Assembly: GCA_963771015.1 (NCBI GenBank)
Contig: CAVYRN010000009.1
Location: forward strand, 372,001-436,000
Reading direction: 5' to 3'
Length of the DNA stretch: 64,000 bases
From: CAVSJJ01 sp963771015
GTDB taxonomy: Bacteria > Actinomycetota > Actinomycetes > Actinomycetales > Dermatophilaceae
Positions 8,426-17,886 of this stretch are shown in pieces. Made by a program: the position numbers and the translations under genes. The notes under the pieces were generated by a model. It ran no database searches. It saw nothing but the letters and a program-made list of their open reading frames with translations, and was not told the DNA's origin. How positions within the stretch are numbered: position 1 is the first letter of the stretch; each line of letters begins with the position of its first letter.

Positions 8426-9076
8426 ATGTCCCGTACCGCCGCCAGAGTGGTCGGCGTGGCCCTGGCCCTGGTGGGTCTGGTGCTGACCGGTGCCGGTTCC
8501 TGGTTCGCCGCCCACCTCGGCGGGACCGGGACGGCCACCTTCGCCGCGCATCCGAGCTCGACGGCCGTGGTCGTCGTCGACCCCTCCATCCTCAACCGGA
8601 TCGACGGTCCGGTCCGGGTGACGGCGACCGGCGCCGAGGGGAGCACCCTCTGGCTGGGCCTGGCCGCACCATCGGACGCCTCGGCCGTCCTGGGGACGGC
8701 CGAGCACCTCACCGTGACCGGCGTCAGCATCCGGGACTGGACGGCGGTGACCGAAAGCGACGGGTCCGGGGCACTCGTGGGGGCCACGACGTCCGATGTC
8801 TGGCAGCAACAGGACTCCGGCACCAGGACGGTGGCGGCGACCGTCCGGCAGGCCGACGCCCCGCAGAGCCTCGTCGTCGTCGCCGAGACGGGAACCATCG
8901 ACACCGTCACCCTGTCGTGGGTGCACAAGGCATGGTTCGTCCAGGCGATCGTCACCGCGCTCGTCGGGCTCGCCCTGCTCGCCGGTGGGGCCCTGCTGCT
9001 GTGGCCCCGGGCCCGTGGCGGCGACGACGATGCGGGTGCCTCGGTGCGGTCCTCGCGACTCGGGGTGGCGGCGTGA
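8426..9076 (+). CDS. Uncharacterised two-TM membrane protein
   Basis: I do not recognise the family. The 216-residue product has an N-terminal membrane segment (VVGVALALVGLVLTGAGSWF), an extracytoplasmic domain of about 140 residues rich in beta-strand-like, Ser/Thr/Val patterns, and a second membrane segment near the end (AIVTALVGLALLAGGALLLW), then a short Asp-rich cytoplasmic tail. It resembles a membrane-anchored sensor or accessory domain. An AAGGA site precedes the ATG. Its stop codon overlaps the GTG of the next gene in a GTGA, so the two are translationally coupled and probably act together at the cell surface. Confidence 0.7.
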   Translation: MSRTAARVVGVALALVGLVLTGAGSWFAAHLGGTGTATFAAHPSSTAVVVVDPSILNRIDGPVRVTATGAEGSTLWLGLAAPSDASAVLGTAEHLTVTGVSIRDWTAVTESDGSGALVGATTSDVWQQQDSGTRTVAATVRQADAPQSLVVVAETGTIDTVTLSWVHKAWFVQAIVTALVGLALLAGGALLLWPRARGGDDDAGASVRSSRLGVAA

Positions 9077-10116
9077 GCTCCTGGGTCCGGTCCGGGCGGC
9101 CAGGCTCGGGTCGCCGCGCCGCAGCGGTGGCGGTCGCCCTCGCCGGCAGCCTCGCCCTGGGGGGCTGTGGATTCACCGACGCGATGGTGGGCATCCACGA
9201 CGCCCCGGTCGAGAACCGTTCGGGTGCTGCCCTGGACCAGGAGAGCGCCGGGAGCATCGCCGCCCGGGTCCTGGACGCGGCCAGGGCCGCGCAGGCCGAG
9301 GCCGGGGCGAAGGCCGAGGCGGACCAGAAGGCCGTCCTGACCGGCGCCGCGCTCTCGGTGGCCCGGGCGGCCACGGCGACCCACAGCGCGGCGGAGGCCG
9401 CGGCGGCTCCGCTGACCAACCCCGGAGCGCCCAAGGTCCTCGCCGTCTCCAAGGGCAAGACCTGGCCCCGGGCGATCCTCGCGGCGACGCTCGACGAGAC
9501 GGCGAACAAGCAGTACCTCCACGTGCTGGTCTCCGCGAGTGCGACGGACCCGTTCAAGCTCGCCTTCACGGTGCCGATGCACGGAGGTGCGGTCGTCCCG
9601 GCGCTCGGTGACCTCGCCGGGGGTGCGCCGCTGGTGGCAGCGAATGACGGGTCCGGCATCATCGCGTCCCCCGAGGCGGTCCTCACCCAGTACGCGGCCG
9701 GGCTCGGCTTCCCCAAACCGGCACCGGCACCCCTGGTCGGGTCCGATGACCAGTTCAGGGTCGCGCTCAGGGCCACCGCTGCGGCGCAGGCGAAGTCGCT
9801 GGGCAAGCTCGGCAAGCTCACCGAGGTGGAGGCGGTCGTCCCGGGCGACACCATCTCGTTCCGGTTGGCCGACGGCGGGACAGTGACGTTCGGGTTGCTG
9901 CGCCGCACCGACAAGATCACCCTCGCGGCATCGGCCAAGGAGCTCAACCTCCCGACGACCTACGCCAGGCTCAGCGGCAAGAAGTCGGTGAAGAAGAGCG
10001 TCACGGTCGTCTCGCTCGACACCGTCGTCCTCGTCGTTCCGCCGACGGGCGCCGCGATCGCCACCGCGACCGGGGTGGGGGCCGACGAACAGATCGTCTC
10101 GGTCACCGGCCGCTGA
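9073..10116 (+). CDS. Predicted lipoprotein of unknown function
   Basis: The 347-residue product starts with a basic stretch and a hydrophobic segment ending in LALGGCGF, a good lipobox with Cys as lipid-attached residue. It is followed by an Ala/Glu/Lys-rich amphipathic helix (about residues 55-115) that may form a coiled coil, then a beta-rich domain with strands such as QYLHVLVSASA, DTISFRL and DTVVLVVPP. I do not recognise the domain with confidence. The GTG start overlaps the stop of the preceding membrane protein by four bases, which argues against the much earlier in-frame starts. The pair looks like a surface module whose function cannot be told from sequence. Confidence 0.75.
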   Translation: MSSWVRSGRPGSGRRAAAVAVALAGSLALGGCGFTDAMVGIHDAPVENRSGAALDQESAGSIAARVLDAARAAQAEAGAKAEADQKAVLTGAALSVARAATATHSAAEAAAAPLTNPGAPKVLAVSKGKTWPRAILAATLDETANKQYLHVLVSASATDPFKLAFTVPMHGGAVVPALGDLAGGAPLVAANDGSGIIASPEAVLTQYAAGLGFPKPAPAPLVGSDDQFRVALRATAAAQAKSLGKLGKLTEVEAVVPGDTISFRLADGGTVTFGLLRRTDKITLAASAKELNLPTTYARLSGKKSVKKSVTVVSLDTVVLVVPPTGAAIATATGVGADEQIVSVTGR

Positions 10117-10159
10117 CCGCCCGCGCCGTTCCGCCAACCTGTTTGGGAGAATCACCCAC

Positions 10160-11137
10160 ATGACCGACCGACCCACCGCCCCCGGCAGCTCCCGCGCCGT
10201 CGACCTGTCCTCCGTCCAGGAGCTGACGACCCCGACGGCCGCCACCGGCGGCGGCGGCCCGCGGCCCGCGGCCGCGCCCGGAGCCGGACGCCCGCTGCCC
10301 CAGGGGCTGGTCGTCGAGGCGACCGACGCGACCATCCAGGATGCGATCAACCGGAGCCTCGGCGTTCCCGCCGTGCTCGTCCTGTGGTCCTCCCAGCACC
10401 CGCAGTCGGTCGACTTCGTCCGGGTCGTCGCCGAGGTCGCGGCGGGCTTCGGCGGGCGGCTGTTCGTCGTCTCGGCGGACCTCGCGACGAACCCGGGGCT
10501 CCTGCAGGCCTTCCAGCCCTTGCTCACCGAGGCGTTCGGTCAGCCGGCCGTTCCCGCGACGTTCGCCCTGCTCCAGGGCCAACCGGTCCCGCTCTTCCCG
10601 GGCCTGGCCGGTGAGCCGGAGATCAGGGGGGTCCTGGACCAGCTGCTCGAGCTGGCCCTCAAGAACGGCATCAGCGGCCGGGTGGACCTCGTCCCGGTCG
10701 AGGGCGCCGACGAGGCCGACGAGCTCTCACCGCTGCACCAGGAGGCGTACGACGCCATCGAGCGCGGCGACCTCGCGGCGGCAGCGACGGCATACGAGAC
10801 GGCGCTCGCCGCAAACCCCAAGGACACCGACGCCGACCTCGGCCTGGCCCAGGTCCGGCTGATGCAGCGCACCGAGGGCGTCGACGCCCAGACGGCGCGG
10901 GCGGCCGCGGCGGCCGACCCGACCGATGTCGATGCGGCGATCATGGTGGCCGACCTGGACCTGCTCGGCGGGCACGTCGAGGACGCCTTCGCCCGGCTGC
11001 TCGACCTCGTCCGGACCACGGCGGGGGATGACCGCGACCGGGTGCGGACCCACCTCATCGGGCTCTTCGCCGTCATCGGCAACGCCGACGAGCGGGTCAA
11101 GAAGGGCCGGACCGCCCTGATGAGCGCCCTCTTCTAG
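10160..11137 (+). CDS. YbbN/CnoX-like thioredoxin-TPR protein
   Basis: The 325-residue protein has a disordered Pro/Ala/Gly N-terminus (about 45 residues), a thioredoxin fold (LGVPAVLVLWSSQHPQSVDF onward, with the cis-Pro region at VPATFALLQG), and a C-terminal TPR-like helical part (EAYDAIERGDLAAAATAYET, then ATAY/ANPKDTDADLGL). The CXXC motif is replaced by SSQH, so it cannot act as a dithiol oxidoreductase. This matches the YbbN/CnoX family of holdase or co-chaperone proteins that guard substrates under oxidative stress. It lies alone and converges on phosphoglucomutase. The ATG is preceded by GGGAGAAT, which could serve as ribosome-binding site or as a -10. Confidence 0.85.
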   Translation: MTDRPTAPGSSRAVDLSSVQELTTPTAATGGGGPRPAAAPGAGRPLPQGLVVEATDATIQDAINRSLGVPAVLVLWSSQHPQSVDFVRVVAEVAAGFGGRLFVVSADLATNPGLLQAFQPLLTEAFGQPAVPATFALLQGQPVPLFPGLAGEPEIRGVLDQLLELALKNGISGRVDLVPVEGADEADELSPLHQEAYDAIERGDLAAAATAYETALAANPKDTDADLGLAQVRLMQRTEGVDAQTARAAAAADPTDVDAAIMVADLDLLGGHVEDAFARLLDLVRTTAGDDRDRVRTHLIGLFAVIGNADERVKKGRTALMSALF

Positions 11138-11151
11138 GGGCTCTCCCCTCG

Positions 11152-11179
11152 TGCCCCTGGCCGCTCCTGCGGCCCGGGG
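11152..11179. terminator. Hairpin between convergent ybbN-like gene and pgm
   Basis: The arms GCCCCTGGCCGC and GCGGCCCGGGGC pair over 12 positions with one mismatch around a TCCT loop. It lies in the 50-base gap between two convergent genes, so it could end transcription in both directions. No T-tract follows. Confidence 0.55.
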
Positions 11180-11187
11180 CGACGGTC

Positions 11188-12828
<1,641 letters not shown>

Positions 12829-12873
12829 TGACCCATCTTGGCACCGATGCCGCGATCGCCGCCCGGAGGGCGC

Positions 12874-13518
12874 CTATGCCGTCTCGGCGGCCGGTGCCTC
12901 GTCCTCGAGCGCCGCGGCCGCGGCCTCGGGGTCGCCGCCCAGCGAGCGCCACGCCGCGTCGGTCACCCTGCGCGGCCAGTCTGGTTCGGGGGCCTCGCCG
13001 GACCATGCGAAGGCATACCACGACCCGGTCAGCATCGACGTCGCGAGCTCGATGTCTGTCCCGGGTGGGAGCTGTCCCGCCTCGACGGCGGAGCGCAGGC
13101 ACGCTCCGATCCGTTCCCACCTCGGCCGTGCGATCTGCTCGTGGTAGGTGTCGCGGATCGGCCGCTCGACGCCGTCGGTGATCATCACACCGGCCAGCGA
13201 AATGGCCCCGATGTCGCTGATGCAGTGCCGGAAGTGCTCCATCTCACGTACCAGGTCGGCATACGGCGCGCCGGTCCTCACCGGCGGCTCGGTGACCGCC
13301 AGCCAGGCCACGGCGGCGATGAGCAGCTCGATCTTGCCGTTCCACCGGCGGTAGATCGCCGGCCGGGTCGTCCCGGCCTCCGCAGCCACCGCGGCGATGG
13401 AGAACCCCCCGATTCCGTGCTTGGCGAGGTGCTCCAGGGCGACGTACATGACGGCCTCGTCGATCATCGGGTCCCGTTGCCGGCCCGGTCTCGGCGTCGC
13501 GACCACCTGCTCCGTCAT
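12874..13518 (-). CDS. TetR family transcriptional regulator
   Basis: This is a 214-residue regulator. The N-terminal helix-turn-helix is IAAVAAEAGTTRPAIYRRW, followed by KIELLIAAV, typical of TetR. The all-helical ligand domain ends in an Ala/Glu-rich tail (DPEAAAAALEDEAPAAETA). TAGCCT eight bases before the ATG suggests a leaderless transcript; a GTG two codons earlier is possible. It is divergent from the sulfur/Hdr operon, so that operon is a plausible target in addition to its own promoter. The palindrome TTACGTAA and a half-site pair ATTAC/GTAAT lie in the gap. The ligand is unknown. Confidence 0.88.
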   Translation of the reverse strand: MTEQVVATPRPGRQRDPMIDEAVMYVALEHLAKHGIGGFSIAAVAAEAGTTRPAIYRRWNGKIELLIAAVAWLAVTEPPVRTGAPYADLVREMEHFRHCISDIGAISLAGVMITDGVERPIRDTYHEQIARPRWERIGACLRSAVEAGQLPPGTDIELATSMLTGSWYAFAWSGEAPEPDWPRRVTDAAWRSLGGDPEAAAAALEDEAPAAETA

Positions 13519-13859
13519 GAACACCCAGGCTAGGTAGTGCGGTGCGGGGTGTCCAGGGGCAATTACGTAACGATGCAGGCGTGTAATAGATCACAGGCGA
13601 TTTGGTACCCCCGGGGGCTTACACCTCAGTACGTTTGTTGTGTGGTGCTCAGCCCTCGACAGCGACTCGGCGGCCGACGTGAATCGGCAGCCGGCGCAAG
13701 GCATTTCGAGCGACACACGGAGGCGGCCCCCACCCGCGGCCACCGTGGAGAGCACCGCCGCGAGCGGCAACGACGCCGCCCCCAGGAGACCACCCCGGCC
13801 TCGGGGCTCACCACCGCCGGCGCCCGTCTGTGCGCCACTGTCTAGAGAGAGGCACTGCC
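13519..13859 (+). promoter_or_regulatory. Divergent control region of the TetR gene and the tusA-hdr operon
   Basis: This 341-base gap holds several candidate elements and no credible gene: a palindrome TTACGTAA (13563-13570), a CRP/GlxR-like 16-mer (13580-13595), a GC palindrome CCCCCGGGGG flanked by TA steps (13606-13621), and a -10 match TACGTT (13630-13635). If that -10 is used, the operon has a leader of about 218 bases ending in GAGAGAGG before tusA. The leader is rich in C and short direct GC repeats. I see no recognisable riboswitch. Confidence 0.45.
13580..13595. promoter_or_regulatory. Candidate CRP/GlxR-type site upstream of tusA
   Basis: The 16-mer CGTGTAATAGATCACA matches TGTGANNTANNTCACA at ten of twelve defined positions, including the central TA. 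It lies about 54 bases upstream of the transcription start implied by TACGTT at 13630. The consensus is established for Crp of mycobacteria and GlxR of corynebacteria. The assignment here is a pattern match. Confidence 0.35.
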
Positions 13860-14120
13860 ATGACCGTCGCCATCGAGGAGCTCAAGGAGCTCCACGCGGA
13901 CCAGGTCGTCGACTCCCGTGGAGTGGGCTGCCCGGGCCCGATCCTCGCCGCGAAGAAGAACATCGGGAAGATCGCGGTCGGCGGCGTCATGGAGGTTCAG
14001 GCGACCGACTCCGGCACCCTCAAGGACCTTCCGGCCTGGTGCAAGAAGATGGGCCACGACTACCTCGGTCACTTCGAGGACGCCGGCTACCTGCGCCTGT
14101 TCGTCAAGAAGATGAAGTGA
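13860..14120 (+). CDS. tusA: TusA/SirA-family sulfur carrier
   Basis: The 86-residue protein carries the family motif GVGCPGP with the persulfide-forming Cys24, and a second Cys61 in AWCKKMGHD. TusA proteins accept sulfane sulfur from desulfurases or rhodaneses and pass it to partners such as DsrE-type proteins. The ATG has GAGAGAGG eight bases upstream. It is the first gene of a tightly packed operon with flpD-, dsrE2- and hdr-like genes. This context points to dissimilatory-type sulfur traffic and not to tRNA thiolation. The long upstream leader contains in-frame codons, but the conserved protein starts here. Confidence 0.93.
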   Translation: MTVAIEELKELHADQVVDSRGVGCPGPILAAKKNIGKIAVGGVMEVQATDSGTLKDLPAWCKKMGHDYLGHFEDAGYLRLFVKKMK

Positions 14121-14128
14121 GGTAAGCC

Positions 14129-14557
14129 GTGTCCGACCCTTCGGACGCCGGGTTCACTCCGCGCATCCTCGTCTTCGCCACGAACAACATCTCCGACCCC
14201 GGGATCGACCTCGCCGGCAGCCGTCACCTGCACTACTCGGCCGCCGTCTCGACCCTGACCGTGCCGTGCAGCAGCGGCATCAAGCCGGCGTGGATCATCC
14301 ACGCCCTTGAGAGCGGGATCGACGGAGTGTTCATCGCGTCCGACGGCGAGGAGTGCGCGTACCTGCCCGACTGCTCTGAGCGGACGGCCCGCATCGCCGG
14401 GCTGACCCAGGACCTCATGAAGGAGAAGGGCCTGGAGCCGCAGCGGATGAAGATGGCGGCCATCTGCTCGGTATGCGCCGAACCGTTCGTCAACTACATG
14501 CGCGAGTTCTCCGAGTCGCTGACCTCGCTGGGCCCGGTGCCCGTCGCGGTCGGCTGA
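14129..14557 (+). CDS. MvhD/FlpD-like iron-sulfur electron-transfer subunit
   Basis: This 142-residue protein matches the MvhD/FlpD (hydrogenase iron-sulfur subunit, PF02662) pattern. It has LHYSAAVSTLTVPCSSGIKP (Cys47), then IDGVFIASDGEECAY (Cys76) and a helical part with MKEKGLEPQRMKM, followed by ICSVC (Cys113, Cys116). In methanogens this subunit passes electrons between the hydrogenase or formate dehydrogenase and HdrA; in sulfate reducers an MvhD domain is fused to QmoB. The usual N-terminal CXXC (CNWC in archaeal proteins) is replaced here by FATN, so its cluster ligation must differ. The GTG start has GAGGTAA upstream overlapping the tusA stop. It probably docks on one of the two HdrA proteins downstream. 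Confidence 0.8.
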   Translation: MSDPSDAGFTPRILVFATNNISDPGIDLAGSRHLHYSAAVSTLTVPCSSGIKPAWIIHALESGIDGVFIASDGEECAYLPDCSERTARIAGLTQDLMKEKGLEPQRMKMAAICSVCAEPFVNYMREFSESLTSLGPVPVAVG

Positions 14558-14583
14558 CCCAGAGACGAAAGGAAGACCACCCC

Positions 14584-15063
14584 GTGGACACGACCAGGAA
14601 GACGATCATCGTCTTCAGCGGAGACCTCGACAAGATGCTGGCGGCGTTCGTCATTGCGAACGGTGCCGCGGCGATGGGCGACGAGGTGACGATGTTCTTC
14701 ACCTTCTGGGGCCTCAACGCGCTGCGTCGCCCCGGAGCCTCGACCCCCGAGGGCAAGAGCGCACTGCAGAAGATGTTCGCCAAGATGCTGCCCAAGAGCC
14801 CGAACGAGGCCGGCCTGTCCCGCATGAACATGGGCGGAATGGGGTCTCGCATGATGAAGAAGGTCATGCGCGAGCAGAACGTCGACTCCATCGAGCAGAT
14901 GCGTGAGACGGCCATCGAGCAGGAGATCAAGATGATCGCCTGCACCATGTCGATGGATGTCATGGGCGTCTCGAAGGAGGAGCTCATCGACGGCATCGAG
15001 TACGCCGGCGTGGCCAGCTATCTCGGCGACGCGGACGAAGCAAACGTCAACCTCTTCATCTAG
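14584..15063 (+). CDS. dsrE2: DsrE2-like (DsrE/F/H superfamily) sulfur-trafficking protein
   Basis: This 159-residue protein has the DsrE2/DrsE-like pattern: TIIVFSGDLDKMLAAFVIAN, a hydrophobic strand MFFTFWGLNALR, a Met-rich middle (MNMGGMGSRMMKKVM), and the conserved Cys120 in MIACTMSMDVMGVS. Family members are typically membrane-associated sulfur carriers that exchange persulfide with TusA. GAAAGGAAG precedes the GTG start and rules out the long upstream extension of the frame. It is the third gene of the tusA operon. A paralogue ends the second unit of the cluster. Confidence 0.88.
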   Translation: MDTTRKTIIVFSGDLDKMLAAFVIANGAAAMGDEVTMFFTFWGLNALRRPGASTPEGKSALQKMFAKMLPKSPNEAGLSRMNMGGMGSRMMKKVMREQNVDSIEQMRETAIEQEIKMIACTMSMDVMGVSKEELIDGIEYAGVASYLGDADEANVNLFI

Positions 15064-15076
15064 GCGGGTTGCCCGC

Positions 15077-15106
15077 GCCCATCCGTCGCACCACGTGCGG
15101 ATGGGC
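15077..15106 (+). other. Intra-operon hairpin between dsrE2 and the first HdrA gene
   Basis: The arms GCCCATCC and GGATGGGC enclose an inner GCAC/GTGC stem with a three-base bulge and a CAC loop. It fills most of the 84-base gap between two genes of one operon. There is no T-tract, so partial termination, RNA processing or mRNA stabilisation are all possible. Confidence 0.5.
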
Positions 15107-15147
15107 CGGGCGCCGGCTCCCAGCAGGTAGGACTGGAGAAAACACCA

Positions 15148-17886
15148 ATGGACTATGACGTCCTCGTGATCGGCAGCGGCATCGGAGGCATGGAGTCCTC
15201 GCTCAAACTGGGCGACATGGGCTACAAGGTCCTGCTGGTCGAGAAGGAAGCAAGCGTCGGCGGGCGAATGATCCTGCTCAGCAAGGTCTTCCCGACCTTG
15301 GACTGTGCCAGCTGCATCTCCGGTCCGAAGATGTCATCGACGATCAACCACCCCAACATCACGACGATGACCTACAGCGAGGTCCAGGGCATCGCGCGCG
15401 AGGAGGACGGGCACTTCACCGCGAAGGTCAAGGAGAAGTCCCGCTTCGTCGACATCAACGCCTGTACCGGCTGCCAGGACTGCGAGCGGGCCTGCACCGT
15501 GGCCGTGCCCGACCAGTTCAACGCCAACCTCGCGGCCCGCCGCGCGGCCTACATCCCGTTCCCCCAGGCGGTCCCGAAGAAGGCCGTCATCGAGCGCGAC
15601 GGCACCTCGCCGTGCATCGGCGCCTGCCCAGCCGGGATCAAGGCGCACGGGTACGTCTCGCTCGTCCGCAGTGGCAAGGACGAGGAGGCCTTCCAGCTCG
15701 TCCTCGACGCGACCCCGCTCGTCGGGACCCTCGGCCGCGCGTGCTACGCGCCGTGTGAGTCCGAGTGCACCCGCACCAAGCTCGAGGGGTCGGTCCCGAT
15801 CCGGCTCATCAAGCGGTATGCCGCAGACCAGCACTACGCGGCCCACGGCGAGACCCCGACCGGTCCGGCCATCGAGGTCGACCCGCCGAACGGACACAGC
15901 ATCGCCGTCGTGGGCTCCGGCCCCGCCGGCCTCACGGCGGCCTGGCAGCTCGCGCGCAAGGGCTACGCCGTCAAGATCTTCGAGAAGCGCTCCCAGCCGG
16001 GCGGCTACCTCCGCCACGCGATCCCCGTCTACCGCCTCCCGCATGAGGTCGTCGACGCGGACATCGCCAACCTCACCTCGATCGGTGTCGAGATCGAGTG
16101 CGACGCGGCGGTCACCGACCTCGCGAACCTCAAGGAGAAGGGCGGCTACGACGCCGTCATCGTTGCCACGGGCACCCAGAACGCCACCCGGATGAACGTG
16201 CCGAACGAGGACGCAGAGGGTTCGGTCAACGGGCTCGACTTCCTCGCGGACGTCGCGAACGACAAGGCCCCCGACCTGGCCGGCAAGAAGGTCGTCGTCG
16301 TCGGAGGCGGCAACGTCGCGATGGACGCCGCCCGGGTGTCGCTGCGGCTGGGTGCCGCCGAGGCCAAGGTCGTCTACCGCCGGACCCGGGCCGAGATGCC
16401 GGCCCACCACGTCGAGGCGGACGACGCCGAGGCCGAGGGTGCGGTGTTCGACTTCCTCGTCACCCCGCTCGAGGTCCTCGCCAGCGGCGGCAAGGTGACC
16501 GGCGTCAGGCTGCAGAAGATGCGGCTCGGCGAGCCGGATGCCTCCGGCCGGCGCAGCCCCGAGCCCGTCCCGGGCGCCGAGTCGACGCTCGACTGCGACA
16601 TGATCATCTCGACCATCGGCATGAGCCCGGACGCCACGCTGTACGAGCAGGTCGTCACCGTCGGCCGGGGCCAGCGGATCAAGGTCGACGGCCACTCGCT
16701 GCAGACCGAGATCCCCTACCTGTTCGCCGCAGGTGACGTGACCACCGGTGCCACGGACATCACGACGGCGATCGGCGCCGGACGCCGCGCCGCCCACATG
16801 GTCGACCGGTGGCTCAACCACGAGCCGTTCACCGGCTTCGCCGCGCTCGACGGCCGGCTCGATACCGTCACGCACGACGAGGTCCTCTCCCGGCAGACGG
16901 CGTTCGGCCACCGCAACCCGATCAAGAGCGACGTGGACCTGGCCAAGAACCCGCGGGACTTCCACGAGATCGAGGCGGCCCTGACCGAGGACGAGGCACG
17001 GTCCGGCGCGGGCAGCTGCCTCGACTGCGGGGTGTGCTCCGAATGCCAGGAGTGCGTCAGCGCCTGCCCGGCCGACGCGATCCAGTTCGGGATCCGGGAC
17101 GAGATCCGCGAGTTCGAGGTGGGCGCGGTCGTCGTCTCGACCGGCCACAAGCTCTTCGCGGCCGACCTCAAGCCGGAGTACGGCTTCGGTCAGTACGCCA
17201 ACGTCATCACCGGCATGCAGATGGACCGGTTGCTCGCGCCCACGCGGCCGTTCAACACGATCCTTCGGCCGAGCGACGGCAAGGTGCCCGACCGGATCGC
17301 CTACGTCGCCTGCACGGGGTCACGTGACAAGCAGATCGGCAACGAGCTCTGCTCCAAGTTCTGCTGCATGTACTCCATCAAGCAGAACCAGCTCATCATG
17401 GGCACCCTCCCGCTCGCCGACGTCACGTACCACTACATGGACGTCCGGGCGGCGGGGAAGCGCTACGACGAGTTCTACGAGCAGTCCAAGGACATGGGCG
17501 CCGAGTACATCAAGGGCCGGGTGTCCAAGATCACCCAGACGGACAACGGAGACCTCACCCTCCGGTTCGAGGACATCGAGAACGGCGGAGAGATCGTCGA
17601 GAGGGAGTACGACCTCGTCGTCCTCGCGGTGGGCATCCAGCCCAACCGGGAGGTGGAGCGGCTCTTCGACGGCGCCCCGCTGGGCCTGGACGAGTACTAC
17701 TACGTCGCCGAGCCGAGCGAGGACATCAACCCGGGCCAGACCGACATCCCGGGCGTGTTCGTCGCCGGGACTGCCGCCGGCGCCAAGGACATCGTCGACA
17801 CGATCCTCCACGCCGGAGCCGCGGTCGCCCAGGTGGCCGCCCACCTGACCGCGCGCGCTCCCGTCGGGGAGCAGGTGCTGGCATGA
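15148..17886 (+). CDS. HdrA-like flavoprotein with inserted GltD/NfnB-type NAD(P)H module
   Basis: This 912-residue fusion has an HdrA/QmoA-type FAD fold at the N-terminus (GSGIGG, residues 9-14; LDCASC with Cys53 and Cys56) and a 4Fe-4S motif at Cys106/109/112/116. Residues about 152-555 form a complete GltD/NfnB-like module: cluster Cys156, 160, 199, 203, 207; FAD motif GSGPAG at 256-261; NAD(P) motif GGGNVAMDAA near 387; AAGD at 527-530. The chain then returns to HdrA with a Cys-rich segment (Cys624/627/630/633/636/640), CTGSRD (722), CSKFCC (735-740) and the closing FAD strand AVGIQPN...FVAGTAAG. Two FADs and at least three clusters are expected. It probably joins NAD(P)H to the Hdr/Qmo electron path, and may bifurcate or confurcate (inference). 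GGAGAAAA precedes the ATG. Confidence 0.88.
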   Translation: MDYDVLVIGSGIGGMESSLKLGDMGYKVLLVEKEASVGGRMILLSKVFPTLDCASCISGPKMSSTINHPNITTMTYSEVQGIAREEDGHFTAKVKEKSRFVDINACTGCQDCERACTVAVPDQFNANLAARRAAYIPFPQAVPKKAVIERDGTSPCIGACPAGIKAHGYVSLVRSGKDEEAFQLVLDATPLVGTLGRACYAPCESECTRTKLEGSVPIRLIKRYAADQHYAAHGETPTGPAIEVDPPNGHSIAVVGSGPAGLTAAWQLARKGYAVKIFEKRSQPGGYLRHAIPVYRLPHEVVDADIANLTSIGVEIECDAAVTDLANLKEKGGYDAVIVATGTQNATRMNVPNEDAEGSVNGLDFLADVANDKAPDLAGKKVVVVGGGNVAMDAARVSLRLGAAEAKVVYRRTRAEMPAHHVEADDAEAEGAVFDFLVTPLEVLASGGKVTGVRLQKMRLGEPDASGRRSPEPVPGAESTLDCDMIISTIGMSPDATLYEQVVTVGRGQRIKVDGHSLQTEIPYLFAAGDVTTGATDITTAIGAGRRAAHMVDRWLNHEPFTGFAALDGRLDTVTHDEVLSRQTAFGHRNPIKSDVDLAKNPRDFHEIEAALTEDEARSGAGSCLDCGVCSECQECVSACPADAIQFGIRDEIREFEVGAVVVSTGHKLFAADLKPEYGFGQYANVITGMQMDRLLAPTRPFNTILRPSDGKVPDRIAYVACTGSRDKQIGNELCSKFCCMYSIKQNQLIMGTLPLADVTYHYMDVRAAGKRYDEFYEQSKDMGAEYIKGRVSKITQTDNGDLTLRFEDIENGGEIVEREYDLVVLAVGIQPNREVERLFDGAPLGLDEYYYVAEPSEDINPGQTDIPGVFVAGTAAGAKDIVDTILHAGAAVAQVAAHLTARAPVGEQVLA

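Noticed and set aside
13640..14125. Open frame starting in the hdr leader and overlapping tusA in another frame
   Set aside because: Its product is Pro/Arg-rich with no conserved motif, and tusA has its own ribosome-binding site and family signature.
15334..17148. About 600-codon antisense frame opposite the large HdrA gene
   Set aside because: The sense strand has complete FAD and cluster motifs. The antisense product is low-complexity and without recognisable domains.
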